Source: Fodinicurvata sp. EGI_FJ10296
GTDB taxonomy: Bacteria; Pseudomonadota; Alphaproteobacteria; DSM-16000; Inquilinaceae
Assembly: GCF_040712075.1 (NCBI RefSeq)
Contig: NZ_JBFCVL010000005.1
Location: 248,001 to 312,000 of the forward strand
Direction: 5' to 3'
Length of the DNA stretch: 64,000 nucleotides
The notes beneath the pieces are model-generated. The model searched no databases and had not been told where the DNA came from. It worked only from the letters and a program-made list of their open reading frames with translations. This document shows positions 1 through 10,500 of the stretch, piece after piece. Position numbers and translations under genes: made by a program. Numbering within the stretch: position 1 is the stretch's first letter; each line of letters starts with the position of its first letter.

Positions 1-1640
1 CCGATCAGGTCATTGCGCCGCTGAATGCGATCGGCGACAGGCACGGCGCCACCTTGAACGGCAATACAGTGTCCATGCCGCCCGGTTTCGCCGAAGCCTA
101 TGCGCAGTACCGGGACGGAGGATGGAATGCCATCCCGTTCAACCCGGAGTTTGGCGGCCAGGGCCTGCCATGGGCGGTCGCAACCGCCGTCCAGGAGATG
201 TGGCATTCCGCCAATATGGCGTTCGGTCTGTGTCCTACGCTTAATCAAGGCGCGGTCGAGGCGCTCGACACCCACGGCACTGCCGAACAAAAAACCCTCT
301 ACCTGCCAAAGCTGATCGCCGGCACCTGGACCGGCACGATGAACCTGACGGAACCGCAAGCCGGCACTGATCTCGGGGCCGTGCGATGCCGTGCAGAGCG
401 TCTCGGCAATGGCAGCTTTGGCATAACCGGACAGAAGATCTTCATCACCTATGGCGACCACGACCTCGCCGAAAACATTATCCACCTGGTCTTGGCGCGA
501 GTTCCCGGCGCACCCGCAGGTGTGAAGGGCATCAGCCTTTTCCTGGTGCCAAAGTTCCTTCCCGACGACCGGGGTGAGCCCGGACTGCGCAATGACGCCC
601 ACTGCGTCGGCATCGAGCACAAGCTGGGGATTCATGCATCGCCCACCTGTGTAATGTCCTATGGCGACAACGGTGATGGAGGCGCAGTCGGTTTTCTGAT
701 CGGCGAAGAGAATCGCGGACTGGAATACATGTTCACGATGATGAACAACGCCCGGCTTGCCGTCGGTCTTCAGGGAGTTGCCATCGCTGAACGCGCCCGG
801 CAGCAGGCACTGGCGCATGCACGCGATCGGGTGCAGGGCCGGCCGATCGGGGGGGATCAGGGACATGGAAGCGGCGCGCCCGCGATTGTCGAGCATCCGG
901 ATGTGCGTCGAATGTTGCTCGATATGCGGTCCAGAACCGACATGGCCCGTACCCTCGCCTATTACGTTGCGGCCCGGCTGGATGTGGCGAAAAAACACCC
1001 TGACGCCGGCCAGCGGGACAGCGCCCAGAAGCGGGTCGATCTGCTGATTCCGGTCGTGAAAGCCTATGCGACGGATCTGGGCGTCGACGTTGCGTCCATG
1101 GGTATCCAGGTCCACGGCGGCATGGGCTATATCGAGGAAACGGGCGCCGCACAGCATCTGCGCGACGCCCGCATTGCGCCGATCTACGAGGGCACGAACG
1201 GTATCCAGGCCAATGACCTGGTTTTCAGGAAAACCGCCCGCGACGGCGGCGGCGCCATGACGGCGTATATCGCCGACATCCGGGACGTTGCAGCCAATGC
1301 AGCCCGGATCGGTGGCCCGGTCTGCGGCGCCGTCGCCGAACACCTGAACGCCGGCATCGATACGCTGGAACTGGCGACGAAATGGATCGTCGAGACGGCG
1401 TCTTCCGATCCGGCGCGCGCCGCCGCTGCGTCCTCGCGATTTCTGGAATGCGTCGGTCTGGTCGCTTGCGGTCACATGGCAGCGATGAGCGTGATCGCCG
1501 CGACCGATAATCCCGAGACTGCACCGCCCGACAAACAGGACCTCTGCCGGTATTTTGCCGAACAGTGGCTGTCACGGGCACCCGGCCTGTCGACTGCCAT
1601 CATGGCCATGGCCGATCTCCACGATTACGCGATCAACTGA
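1..1640 (+). CDS. Acyl-CoA dehydrogenase, DmdC-like (5' end outside window)
   Basis: FAD-dependent alpha,beta-dehydrogenation of an acyl-CoA thioester. The frame is open from the first bases of the window, so the start lies upstream and about 545 residues are visible. Family signatures are seen: a substrate/FAD-binding stretch with MNLTEPQAGTDLG, then FITYGDHDL, and near the C-terminus QVHGGMGYIEE and PIYEGTNGIQANDLVFRK, the last typical of the long acyl-CoA dehydrogenases related to 3-methylmercaptopropionyl-CoA dehydrogenase (DmdC). The extra C-terminal helical region after the EGTNGIQ motif also fits that long subfamily. The true substrate cannot be read from sequence; medium-chain or branched acyl-CoA is as likely as methylmercaptopropionyl-CoA. 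No beta-oxidation partner follows it. Confidence 0.93.
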   Translation, partial: DQVIAPLNAIGDRHGATLNGNTVSMPPGFAEAYAQYRDGGWNAIPFNPEFGGQGLPWAVATAVQEMWHSANMAFGLCPTLNQGAVEALDTHGTAEQKTLYLPKLIAGTWTGTMNLTEPQAGTDLGAVRCRAERLGNGSFGITGQKIFITYGDHDLAENIIHLVLARVPGAPAGVKGISLFLVPKFLPDDRGEPGLRNDAHCVGIEHKLGIHASPTCVMSYGDNGDGGAVGFLIGEENRGLEYMFTMMNNARLAVGLQGVAIAERARQQALAHARDRVQGRPIGGDQGHGSGAPAIVEHPDVRRMLLDMRSRTDMARTLAYYVAARLDVAKKHPDAGQRDSAQKRVDLLIPVVKAYATDLGVDVASMGIQVHGGMGYIEETGAAQHLRDARIAPIYEGTNGIQANDLVFRKTARDGGGAMTAYIADIRDVAANAARIGGPVCGAVAEHLNAGIDTLELATKWIVETASSDPARAAAASSRFLECVGLVACGHMAAMSVIAATDNPETAPPDKQDLCRYFAEQWLSRAPGLSTAIMAMADLHDYAIN

Positions 1641-1940
1641 TTACCTGACCGGGTACTGCGTCCGGGACTCCGGGGTTGCGCCGTCGCCCGCTTCATAAGC
1701 CGACACAAGCGGGGCTGTGGGTTCCGGACCTGCAGCGCATCTCTTCGCACCAACGGCTCGTACCGGCGGCACAGGGAAGGAAGCTGTTGCCGCCAAAAAC
1801 GCGTAAAATTTTGCTCTTTTCAGCTGGAAGTAAAATCGGTAAGGTAGCAGGAGGAAACAGGTCGCCTGACGAATGGTAGATGGCACGGCAACAGCCGCAT
1901 GACCGATTGGCAGGAATTGGCAATAGCGCGGAGACGTCCG
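1641..1940. other. Intergenic region, nothing recognised
   Basis: About 300 bases between the acyl-CoA dehydrogenase and the next small gene. The middle is locally AT-richer (about 1795-1850) and could hold a promoter. I see no convincing gene, hairpin with a T-run, or RNA. Confidence 0.4.
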
Positions 1941-2216
1941 ATGAAGCACGGTCCGACAGCCTATATGGTGTCATACGACGAGCTGGCGCGGCGTCTCGAA
2001 TCCGTTGGCGAAACGCTGCTATCCGACTACAGTGACGGCGCTGCCGCCGCGGCCGGCATGGCAGCCAACCAGTCCGAAACGCGCGATCGGCACATCTTTG
2101 CCAGGCCGATGGATCCTGTTGAGCGTGAAAGGCTGGGCCGCAGACTACTTGATCGTGCTCGAAGAATGCGGGCCGACGCGACCCGCCCCGGGCCTGACCG
2201 GGCGCAATCTATCTAG
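1941..2216 (+). CDS. Small hypothetical protein, about 91 aa
   Basis: Not recognised. The preferred start is the ATG at 1941, preceded by GGAG about 7 bases upstream; a start 14 codons earlier has no ribosome binding site. The product is hydrophilic and mixed in charge, with a predicted helical N-terminal part (YMVSYDELARRLESVGETL), an Ala-rich middle and an Arg-rich C-terminal half (ERERLGRRLLDRARRMRAD). It has no signal peptide or membrane segment. It stands alone between an acyl-CoA dehydrogenase and a GST gene. The codon pattern resembles its neighbours, but it could still be spurious. Confidence 0.42.
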   Translation: MKHGPTAYMVSYDELARRLESVGETLLSDYSDGAAAAAGMAANQSETRDRHIFARPMDPVERERLGRRLLDRARRMRADATRPGPDRAQSI

Positions 2217-2319
2217 ATCATTTCCCTTGACGACAACAAGGCCGGCACAGAGTGTCGCGTTCTGGCGGCGACGGCTACCGTCTCGCCGTTTGCTGATCGT
2301 CACGACAGGGAAATGAAAT

Positions 2320-2952
2320 ATGAAGCTTATCGGCCGCAATATGTCGCCGTTCGTCCGGCGCGTCGCGATTTCACTTCGCGAACTTGGGCAGGAGTTCGAG
2401 CAGGAATGGCTTTCGACAGCCGATCATAAAGACGAAATCCGCAACTACAATCCGCTCGGCCGCGTGCCGGCGCTCGTACTGGATAACGGAACGCGCCTGA
2501 TCGATAGCGGTGCAATCCTCAGCGCGATCGACATGACCGTCCCGGAGGAGCGCCGCCTGGTTCCGGCCGACATTGCAGGTCATATCGCCGTGAATCAGCT
2601 ATGTGCAATAGCTATTGGTGCCGTGGAGAAAGCTGTCCTGTCCTTCTATGAAAGGACTAGACGCCCTGAAGAACTGCGCTGGGCCCAGGCGATCGAGGAC
2701 TATGACCGCCAGACTGCCGACGGACTGACGGTTCTGAATTCCATTGCGCAAGATACTGCCGACACGACCGGCCACTTTCATGGCGAACGTCTCACCCAGG
2801 CCGATATCACAGTCGCCGTCGTTTTCGCGTTCGTTGGACGCGTCAATCCGGAACTTCTGGAGCGGCACAAATTTTCATCGCTCCAGGCGCACAGCGACCG
2901 CTGCGGCCAGATCGAAAGCTTTTTGCAGTCCGGAATCGACCAGGCCCATTGA
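2320..2952 (+). CDS. Glutathione S-transferase family protein
   Basis: Cytosolic GST of 210 residues. The N-terminal thioredoxin-like domain (about 1-78) starts MKLIGRNMSPFVRRVAI, where the Ser near residue 9 occupies the usual catalytic Ser/Cys position. The glutathione-binding segment LGRVPALVLDNGTRLIDSGAI holds the cis-Pro (VPAL) and the D-S pair that contacts the gamma-glutamyl group. The C-terminal all-helical domain (about 85-205) contains LTQADITVAVVFAF, the conserved Asp N-capping box of GSTs. The start is supported by AGGGAA just upstream. Role is probably glutathione conjugation or thiol chemistry; the substrate is unknown and the neighbours give no clue. Confidence 0.9.
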   Translation: MKLIGRNMSPFVRRVAISLRELGQEFEQEWLSTADHKDEIRNYNPLGRVPALVLDNGTRLIDSGAILSAIDMTVPEERRLVPADIAGHIAVNQLCAIAIGAVEKAVLSFYERTRRPEELRWAQAIEDYDRQTADGLTVLNSIAQDTADTTGHFHGERLTQADITVAVVFAFVGRVNPELLERHKFSSLQAHSDRCGQIESFLQSGIDQAH

Positions 2953-3078
2953 AATCGTGGTTTAGTAGGACGATTTAAAATTATAGACGAAACATCTCGT
3001 TAGGGGGCGCAGGGGCAGCTCGCTGTCCCAGCGTGTTTCAGGAGACGGGTTCAAGGCTGAAGCACATCTGGTGAGACA

Positions 3079-3609
3079 TTACCAGTTGCGGACGGGACCT
3101 GTATCCACGTGAAGGAAGTTCGATCGGCCATAGTATCCGACGCCGCCGACACCGAGTTCCAATGCGCGATCGCGAAGGTGGCGTGTGCTCACTCCGGGAA
3201 AGCGGAAGTCCACAGCCATGGCACGAGTGTGATAACTATTGGAAGCAACGGCGGGATTGGAACTTCTCAGGCGTGAGTTTGTTCGTGGAGTACGATAGCC
3301 GGAAATGACCTGTAGCGGTTCTTGGGGGTTGCCCTCGCGGTGAAGCGTATGAAGGATGTCGAAAACTCCGACGTCGAAATCTTCGACAGCGTCTTCACGC
3401 CAGTCGCGCAAGAAATGGTTCAGCCTTGCGATAGCATCTGGATGGTACCAGCCATCGATAAAGTATTCAGCATTTAGGATTTCGTCCGTATTCTTGTTAT
3501 GCAATTTGAGAACACGGCGGCTTGGTGCTGATGCCAAGGCAGAACCCATCATCGACGTACAGCTAATTGTTGCTGCAGCCGCAAGAAAAAATCGCCTGCG
3601 GTTTAACAA
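3079..3609 (-). CDS. DUF882/YcbK-family murein-type metallopeptidase, Tat-exported
   Basis: About 176 residues if translation begins at the TTG at 3609, which has AGGGGG upstream and puts a twin-arginine signal (NRRRFFLAAAA) at the N-terminus. An ATG at 3648 gives a 13-residue longer product with a less typical leader. The mature part matches the YcbK/DUF882 group of peptidase M15-like enzymes: VISGYRTPRTNSRLR, SYHTRAMAVDFRFPG (a His/Asp zinc-ligand region) and FLHVDTGPVRNW (a terminal His ligand). Family knowledge suggests periplasmic D,D- or L,D-peptidase activity on peptidoglycan. It lies just downstream of an L,D-transpeptidase, the same pairing as ycbB-ycbK in E. coli. Confidence 0.87.
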   Translation of the reverse strand: MLNRRRFFLAAAATISCTSMMGSALASAPSRRVLKLHNKNTDEILNAEYFIDGWYHPDAIARLNHFLRDWREDAVEDFDVGVFDILHTLHREGNPQEPLQVISGYRTPRTNSRLRSSNPAVASNSYHTRAMAVDFRFPGVSTRHLRDRALELGVGGVGYYGRSNFLHVDTGPVRNW

Positions 3610-3799
3610 AACTATTGACCCCCTCTGGTAGCAGTTTTGCGCGTGCATATCGGCCCCGTGAAAAAACATCAGTGGGGACGGTTTTGCAAGCGTCGGAACG
3701 TCTAGCCGACAATTTTTTGGGTCGGCTCCCCCGTCCGAACAAATTTAACTATGAATATCAACGCGATAGAGAAACGCGCTCGTGCCATACATTAATAAG

Positions 3800-5872
3800 T
3801 CACGGCATTATCAGAGCATATCTACCCCCTTCCCCATCCAGTTCAAGAAGTGATTCGCCAATAGCGCGATCGATCCCGTAGATATCTTCTCTAACTTGAA
3901 TCGAATTATCTTCATCGCGCCACGCCGTATGATAGGCAAGATGGACCGGTACATGGTTTTCAAGGTTCACGCGGCGTGTCTGCCAGTCGGACTGCATCCG
4001 TGACCGCAGCCCGCTCCACCCGTCCTGATCGCCCATCACATAGTCGGCCAGCCACATCGGGTCCTCGACACGGACACATCCCGAGCTATAGGCACGATGC
4101 GTACGGTCGAAAAGGTATCGTGACGGCGTATCGTGCAGGTAGACCGAGAAGTTGTTGGCCATCATGAACTTCACTTTGCCAAGAGAGTTCTGAGGCCCTG
4201 GTGCCTGTACGAGCCGGAACTGGCGTATGTCGTTGCCGATCTGCTCCCAGTCCAGATATTCCTCGTTCAGAACCGGCGAATCCTGATGCCAGCCGCCATA
4301 AACCGTGATGCCCATCCTGCTGAAATAGCCGGGATCGTTGAGGACATTCGGCAGCATATCCCGAACGGCAATCGAAGTGGGCACGGTCCAGGTCGGATTG
4401 AATTCAAGCCACGTCATCCGGCTCGAAAATAGCGGAGTCTGACGGCTTGGCCGACCGACCACCGTGTCCATGCTGCGGATCAGCTCGCCGTCTTCGACGA
4501 CATCCATGGAAAATGCCGCCAGATTGACCATGATGTAGCGACCATACCCCTGGCCCAGATCCCGCGGCAACCACCGCCAGCGTTCCATTCCGGCAATCAC
4601 CTGCTCGATACGGTCTTCGATCGGAACGTTCAGCGCCTCCAGCGTCCTGGGACCGACGATACCGTCGACGGTCAGGCCATGGCGCCTCTGGAATCGTTCC
4701 AACGCGATGGCCAACCGGTCGTCGTAGAATAACGGATCCCCCTCTCCGGCGCTTTGAACGGCCGCATAGGCGTTGGCCATTGCCAGAGCCGGATCGACCC
4801 GGCCCCAGGCTGCGGTGTCGTGTTCCGGCCGCTCGACATCGGCCGAGGCGCCGATCGATTGCCGCAATCGGTTGCTGCCGGCGTCGTTGCCGTTTCGCCT
4901 GTCACGCAGTTGATCGAAATCGCGCCCATTGAACGAGAGCGCCCCCTTAGCCGGATTGGACGAAGTTCGCTGCGGGACATAATCACCCGAAACGGCAAGC
5001 CGCTCACGCATTGCCGGAACACGGGCGTCACGGCTGCCTGGACGGATCGCGCCACCGTCGCTGGTTCCGTTCTCGCTTTCGATCCTTGGCCATCCTCCGT
5101 CGCGTGCCAGGGAACGGAACTCCGCCAGAATGCCGACGAGATCGGCATACCCGTCGCTCGGCGGAGCATAGGATTGCATGACGGCCCCCGGCTCCGCCGC
5201 GGCGGCCACCTCTGCCACTGCGTCACCCAGGTCGATCGTCCGGCGGTCGTAGTCGAACTCCCGATCGATCGTTCGCGGCGCGACCCGACCCACATGGATA
5301 TGCCTGAGATAGCGGCCGACAGCCGCCGTCATCAGCAGTTCCGCATCGAGGCGGGCGACCGAGGCGAGAGGTTCCGGCAGGTTGGCGTCGAGACCGGATG
5401 CCGCATTACTGGCAGAGTCCGGCGACGACAACAGGGCCGCCAATTCTTCGACATGGTATGCGCGCGGCGAAAGCCCGTGCGCGTGGGCGTTCTGCAGCGT
5501 GCGAAAAACCTCCCGGCTCCGTTCGGCATTCTCCACCCAGATCGGTTGATTGCCATTGGCCTCGTAAATCTCGCGGAGCATATCGACGTCCAGGTCGCGT
5601 CCACGAACGCTGACGGCCTCGACATCGTCCCATCCGTCCGTTGACCGACCGCCCGAGGCAGCATCCGCTTCGAACGCATCCGCCACTGCTGGGGCCCGGC
5701 CCGAATCCTGGGCCACCGCGCCCGGAATACTCGCCGCGGCCAGGGCGAGCATTGATATTGCCCCGACAATCGCTCCCGCTATCCGTGCCGGTCGAGCGCC
5801 CCGAACGCCTTCACCGGGAACGCCGTCAACTGTCGCAGTCATTCGTCCGTGCCCCTGTATCGCGGTCATCAT
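3800..5872 (-). CDS. L,D-transpeptidase, YcbB/LdtD type
   Basis: Periplasmic cross-linking enzyme that forms 3-3 peptide bridges in peptidoglycan. About 690 residues from the ATG at 5872; an ATG at 5842 with AGGGG upstream is an equally good start. A hydrophobic export segment (GAIVGAISMLALAAASIPG) precedes the mature protein. In order: a helical N-terminal region with IYEANGNQPIWVEN, a peptidoglycan-binding domain (FQRRHGLTVDGIVGPRTLEA), and the YkuD catalytic domain ending in the Cys motif YSSGCVRVEDP with an upstream His (YLHDTPS). A long low-complexity insert between the N-terminal and PG-binding parts is poorly conserved. Transcribed toward the YcbK-like gene 190 bases downstream. Confidence 0.93.
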   Translation of the reverse strand: MMTAIQGHGRMTATVDGVPGEGVRGARPARIAGAIVGAISMLALAAASIPGAVAQDSGRAPAVADAFEADAASGGRSTDGWDDVEAVSVRGRDLDVDMLREIYEANGNQPIWVENAERSREVFRTLQNAHAHGLSPRAYHVEELAALLSSPDSASNAASGLDANLPEPLASVARLDAELLMTAAVGRYLRHIHVGRVAPRTIDREFDYDRRTIDLGDAVAEVAAAAEPGAVMQSYAPPSDGYADLVGILAEFRSLARDGGWPRIESENGTSDGGAIRPGSRDARVPAMRERLAVSGDYVPQRTSSNPAKGALSFNGRDFDQLRDRRNGNDAGSNRLRQSIGASADVERPEHDTAAWGRVDPALAMANAYAAVQSAGEGDPLFYDDRLAIALERFQRRHGLTVDGIVGPRTLEALNVPIEDRIEQVIAGMERWRWLPRDLGQGYGRYIMVNLAAFSMDVVEDGELIRSMDTVVGRPSRQTPLFSSRMTWLEFNPTWTVPTSIAVRDMLPNVLNDPGYFSRMGITVYGGWHQDSPVLNEEYLDWEQIGNDIRQFRLVQAPGPQNSLGKVKFMMANNFSVYLHDTPSRYLFDRTHRAYSSGCVRVEDPMWLADYVMGDQDGWSGLRSRMQSDWQTRRVNLENHVPVHLAYHTAWRDEDNSIQVREDIYGIDRAIGESLLELDGEGGRYALIMP

Positions 5873-6096
5873 CGTCTTCAATCCTACGGTCGATCCTGTT
5901 ACCGGAAGACTAAGACATCCGGCCTGAAAGACCCACAAAATCACTCGTGACAAATGTTCGGCAGGTTTCAGCCTTTCGTAACCATTAGCAAGCAATATTT
6001 GCACCTGTTTATGGGTCGGAGATGATGTGGATTGGGCACGCATGCTGCCGATCCGCCCGGCTCCGATCCTCCGCACTCCAGGGATGGCACGATCAG

Positions 6097-7389
6097 ATGG
6101 ACTGGATCGCCGAACGGATCGACCAGCACAGAATCTGGCTGAAAACGCCCAACCGCGGCCGCCGCGCCGACTTCGTGCTCGCCGATCTGAGCTACAGGGA
6201 TCTTGCCGGTGTGGATCTTCGCGGCGCGCGGATGACCGGCGCCAAACTGTGCGGGGCAAGCCTGTCCGGCGCAACGATGATCGGCGCTGACCTTTTTGCA
6301 GCCGATCTCACCGGTGCCAACCTTACTTCGGCGGACCTCAGCGAAACGGATATGCGCGGCGCCAGGCTGGAGAAGGCCGACTTCACCGGCTGCGTTCTCC
6401 GGCGCGCCGACCTGCGCGACGGAACGCTCTTCAGTCCCGGCAACGGCGGATATGTCAACGCCCACGAGATCAAGGCCGGTACGCTCGTCATCAATCGGGC
6501 GATCCTCGCCAAAGCCGATCTGTCCCATACCCGCCTGACCCGTTCCGTCATCGTGCAAACCGATCTGTCCGGCGCCAATCTCACCGGCGCCGATCTGACG
6601 GGATCAGACCTGACCGGCAGCGTCCTTCAGAACACGAACCTGACCCGCGCAATCCTCACTGGTGCGATTCTGGTCAATGCCCGGCTGTCCGGTGCCAGAA
6701 TGTTCGAAGCGAAACTGGACGGCGCAATTCTCCGGGGGGCCGACCTGATCGGCGCCGATCTTCAGGGATGCGCCATAGACCGCGCCGACCTGACCGGCGC
6801 GCAGTTTCACCGCGCCTGCGATACGCTTGCTTCAGAGGTCCACCGAGCAATTCTTGCGCATGAGAGGTGGATCGACTCATCAGGCAGCCGTGGCGAACGC
6901 GCGATCCTCGATGCCGCTGACCTGCGCCAGGTCGATCTGCGCGGCACCAACCTGTCCGCCGCGATCCTCCGCGGCAGCCGGCTTGACCGAGCCGTCCTGG
7001 GTGGCGGGACGTTCATCATGACGGATTTTCGCGGAGCCTGCCTGGACGGCGCCAATCTGATGGGGGCCAATCTGTCCGGCGCCCGCTTCGATCATGCGAG
7101 CCTGGAAGCGGCCGATCTGACCGATGCCGTTCTGGCGCCGGCACCGCTTTCGGATGCCAACGGCCTCGGTGTCGATCGAGCCTGGCCGGCATCGCTGCGA
7201 TCGGCAAAGCTCCGGCGCGCCCATCTGGCCGGTGCCGATCTTCGGGGCGCCATTCTCTCCGGTGCCGATCTCACGCTTGCCGATCTCACCGGGGCGAACC
7301 TTCAGGATACGGCACTGGACGGCAGCATCCTCGACGGGGCGGCACTTGATCCCGGATACCGACCTACGCCGGTCCCGCACGCGGTTTGA
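6097..7389 (+). CDS. Pentapeptide-repeat protein
   Basis: About 430 residues, built largely of A(D/N)LXX repeats that fold into a right-handed quadrilateral beta-helix. The ATG at 6097 is preferred (AGGGA upstream); an in-frame ATG at 6022 would add 25 unconserved residues. The N-terminal helix reads MDWIAERIDQHRIWLK. The repeats are interrupted twice: by a short segment with FSPGNGGYVNAHEIKAGTLV (about residues 110-130), and by a helical insert with HRAILAHERWIDSSGSRGERA (about 247-268). No signal peptide or membrane segment. Function unknown: such proteins range from gyrase-mimicking resistance factors to scaffolds, and nothing here decides. It lies between an L,D-transpeptidase and a giant adhesin. 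Confidence 0.88.
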   Translation: MDWIAERIDQHRIWLKTPNRGRRADFVLADLSYRDLAGVDLRGARMTGAKLCGASLSGATMIGADLFAADLTGANLTSADLSETDMRGARLEKADFTGCVLRRADLRDGTLFSPGNGGYVNAHEIKAGTLVINRAILAKADLSHTRLTRSVIVQTDLSGANLTGADLTGSDLTGSVLQNTNLTRAILTGAILVNARLSGARMFEAKLDGAILRGADLIGADLQGCAIDRADLTGAQFHRACDTLASEVHRAILAHERWIDSSGSRGERAILDAADLRQVDLRGTNLSAAILRGSRLDRAVLGGGTFIMTDFRGACLDGANLMGANLSGARFDHASLEAADLTDAVLAPAPLSDANGLGVDRAWPASLRSAKLRRAHLAGADLRGAILSGADLTLADLTGANLQDTALDGSILDGAALDPGYRPTPVPHAV

Positions 7390-7513
7390 CGATCGTTCAA
7401 GTACAGCAATCGCATCGACAGATCCGTTCGCCCGCTGCCATCCAAGAACAACCCCTAGATGAGATCGCATAGTTATAGGTTGCGCTTCCCCGGACTCATG
7501 GCGATAATCGTTA

Positions 7514-7533
7514 AGGTAGAAATTTATCTACCT
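7514..7533 (+). promoter_or_regulatory. Inverted repeat before the adhesin start
   Basis: AGGTAGA and TCTACCT form a perfect 7-base inverted repeat around a 6-base AT-rich centre, ending 27 bases before the proposed GTG start at 7561. This could be an operator for a dimeric regulator or a leader hairpin. No regulator is adjacent. Confidence 0.4.
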
Positions 7534-7560
7534 GGCCGGGCGTCAAGGACGAGGGCAGCC

Positions 7561-10500
7561 GTGAATAATGTTGCGAAATTCCGGGCGGCGGTGTCCTGCC
7601 GCAATCCCCGATATGTCCGGCCAGCGGGCGGCATGGTTTCCGTTTCTCGCGCTGGAACAGCGTTGGGGGCAGGCGCTGCGGTCGGCTCTGCGTTCCTTGC
7701 CATTGCCGGGGCGGCCCTGCCCGGCCTGACGGTTTCGTCGACATCCGTCGCTTTTGCCTCAGGCTTGCCTGCGGACGGAACTGTCATGAGCGGCGATGGC
7801 ACGATTGCCATCGACGGTCAGACCATGACCATTCGCCAGTTGTCCGACCGGCTGGGAATCGATTGGCGGGAATTCTCCATAGGCCCGGACAATACTGTTG
7901 TCTTCAATCAGCCTTCGGCCTCGGCGGCAGCGTTGAACCGGGTGACAGGCGGCGAACCGTCGGCCATTCTTGGCGCATTGCAAAGCAATGGCCGCGTTTT
8001 TCTGGTCAACCCCAACGGCATCGTTTTCGGCGCCGATGCGGCGGTCGATGTGGGGGCGCTGGTAGCGTCGACCCTGGATCTCGGTCACGACGATTTTCAG
8101 AACGGAGAGCTTCTGTTCGACGGCGACAGCGGCGCGGCGATCGTCAATCTCGGCCAGATCAGGGCCGCCGACGGCGGCACGGTCGCTCTCGTTGCCGCCC
8201 GGATCGAGAATGCCGGGACCATCACGGCCGATCGCGGTGCCGTACTCATGGGCGCCGGCAGCCGGGTACGCCTCGACATGGGCGGACCCGCATCGATCGA
8301 GGTCGAAGAGGCCGCGGTCGATGCCCTGATCGAACAGGGTGGCGCCGTCCGCGCCGACGGCGGCCGCGTGATCATGGAAGCCCGTGGCGCCGGCGATCTT
8401 GCAGCGTCGGTGATCAATCATACCGGCGTCACCGAGGCGCGGACGCTTGAGACGGGCAACGACGGCAGCATCAGACTGACCGGCGGCATGGACGGCGACC
8501 GGATTTCCGTCGGCGGCAGCCTCGATGCCAGCGCCCCGGCCAGCGGACCGGATGGTGGCGACGGCGGCATCATCGAGACGTCGGCCGCACGGGTCGACAT
8601 TGCCGACGACGTCCACGTCACAACCGATGCACCGGCGGGACAGACAGGTGAATGGGTGATTGACCCGACAGATATCGAAATTGTCGAGGGTCCCGACAAT
8701 GCCGATATTACCGGCCCGACGACGATCAACAATGCCGCGATCGATGCCGCACTGGCCACGACGGATGTGACGATCGAGACGGCCGAGGCCGGGGCCGACG
8801 CGGGCGATATCACCATCAACGCGCCGATAAGCTGGAGTTCCGGAAACAGGCTGACCTTGAGTGCGCATCGCGACATCGTCATCAACGAGGTCATCGATGC
8901 CAGCACCGGCTCCGGCGGTCATCTGGCGCTGCATTTCGGGCAGGCAACCGATGACGGCGCCGGGGGCGGCTACCGCGTCAACCATAGTGGCGGAAAGGGG
9001 CGCGTCGATCTTCAGGCGGGTTCCAATTTCTCGACCCGACAGGGTGCGACCGGCGCCGTCATCGAGTTCGAGGTCATCACCGATCTGGGCGTCGAAGGCG
9101 ATGACGACAGTGGCGCCCTGACTTTGCAGGGCCTGAGCCATAGCGACAATCTCGCGGGCAGCTTCGTGCTCGGCGCCGATATCAACGCGGCCGCGACAGC
9201 GACCTGGAATGCAGATGCAGGATTCACTCCTGTCGGAGAAAGTACCGACCCTTTTACAGGCCGTTTCGACGGCCTCGGCCACAAGATCGACGGTTTGACG
9301 ATCGACACCACCAACGACAACTATGTGGGAATGTTCGGGTCTGTGGTAGGCGCCGATGTTCGGCATATCGGTCTGTCAGACGCTTCGGTCGCCGCTCAAA
9401 GTGCAGTCGGCGCACTAGTGGGATATGCAGCCCGGTCAACGATTTCGAATGTTTACGCGACCGGTAGCGTCGCTGGACAGAGCTTCATCGGCGGTCTCAT
9501 CGGCTATTCGATCGATCACTCCGAAATCGCCGGGTCCTATGCCGATACTGCCGTGACCGCCCAGGGAGAACGGATCGGCGGTCTGGTCGGCTACGCATAC
9601 GAAGGCACCGACATTTCGAATTCGTTTGCCGTTGGCGACGTGGCCGGCAGCGATGCTGTCGGTGGATTGGTGGGAAACCTGGACGAGGCTTCCCTCATCT
9701 CCCGGTCCTACGCCAGCGGCGCCGTCGAGGGCGACGACGGTCTCGGCGGCCTGGTTGGCGAGGCGTCCGGCGATTCGGCGATCTCTTATTCCTTCGCCGC
9801 CGGCCCGGTGAACGAGGGGCAGACCGACACCAATGACGGCGGTTTGGTGGGCGGCACGACAGCGCCCTCGGTCCAGGACTCCTATTGGGATATTGACGCC
9901 ACTGGCCAGGGTGCCAGCCAGGGCGGTGTCGGTCTGGCATCGAACGCGATGCGCGAGGCCGCGTCGTTCGACAGTTGGGACATTGCTGCAAGCCAGGGCG
10001 GGGGGTCCGTCTGGCGCATTTACGAGGGGCAATCCACGCCGCTGTTGCGCGACTTCATGACCCAGGCCACCGGTACGGTAGCGAACCGGGCCTATGACGG
10101 CTCGACCGCCATAGATCTCGCCGATCTGACATTCGATCACGGCACCGTCGCGGCCGATCTGCCGATAACCGGCGGGGATTTCGCATTCGCAGACGTCGGC
10201 ACCGACATGCCGGTTTCCCTGGCTTTCGATCCGGCCGCCGATGACCTTTCGGCGCGGCTGCAGCAATACGACCTGGCAGTTACCGGCGCAGTCGATCGGC
10301 GCATTATCACGATTGCCGATTTCGAGGTTCAGGACCGCCCATACGACGCCACTGACGCCGCGACGATTTCTCCCGGCAGCGTGATCTTCAACAACCTGGT
10401 GGCAACAGAGACACTGAATGCCGACAGCCCGCAGGTGACATTCGCCCAGATCGATGCCGGCACGGATATCGAAGCCACGCTGACCACCGCAACGCTTGCC

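Noticed and set aside
6022-6096. N-terminal extension of the pentapeptide-repeat gene from 6022
   Set aside because: The extra 25 residues look unconserved, and the ATG at 6097 has a better ribosome binding site.
7759-9366. Minus-strand frame of about 535 codons
   Set aside because: Antisense to the TPS and following domains of the adhesin; no recognisable motif.
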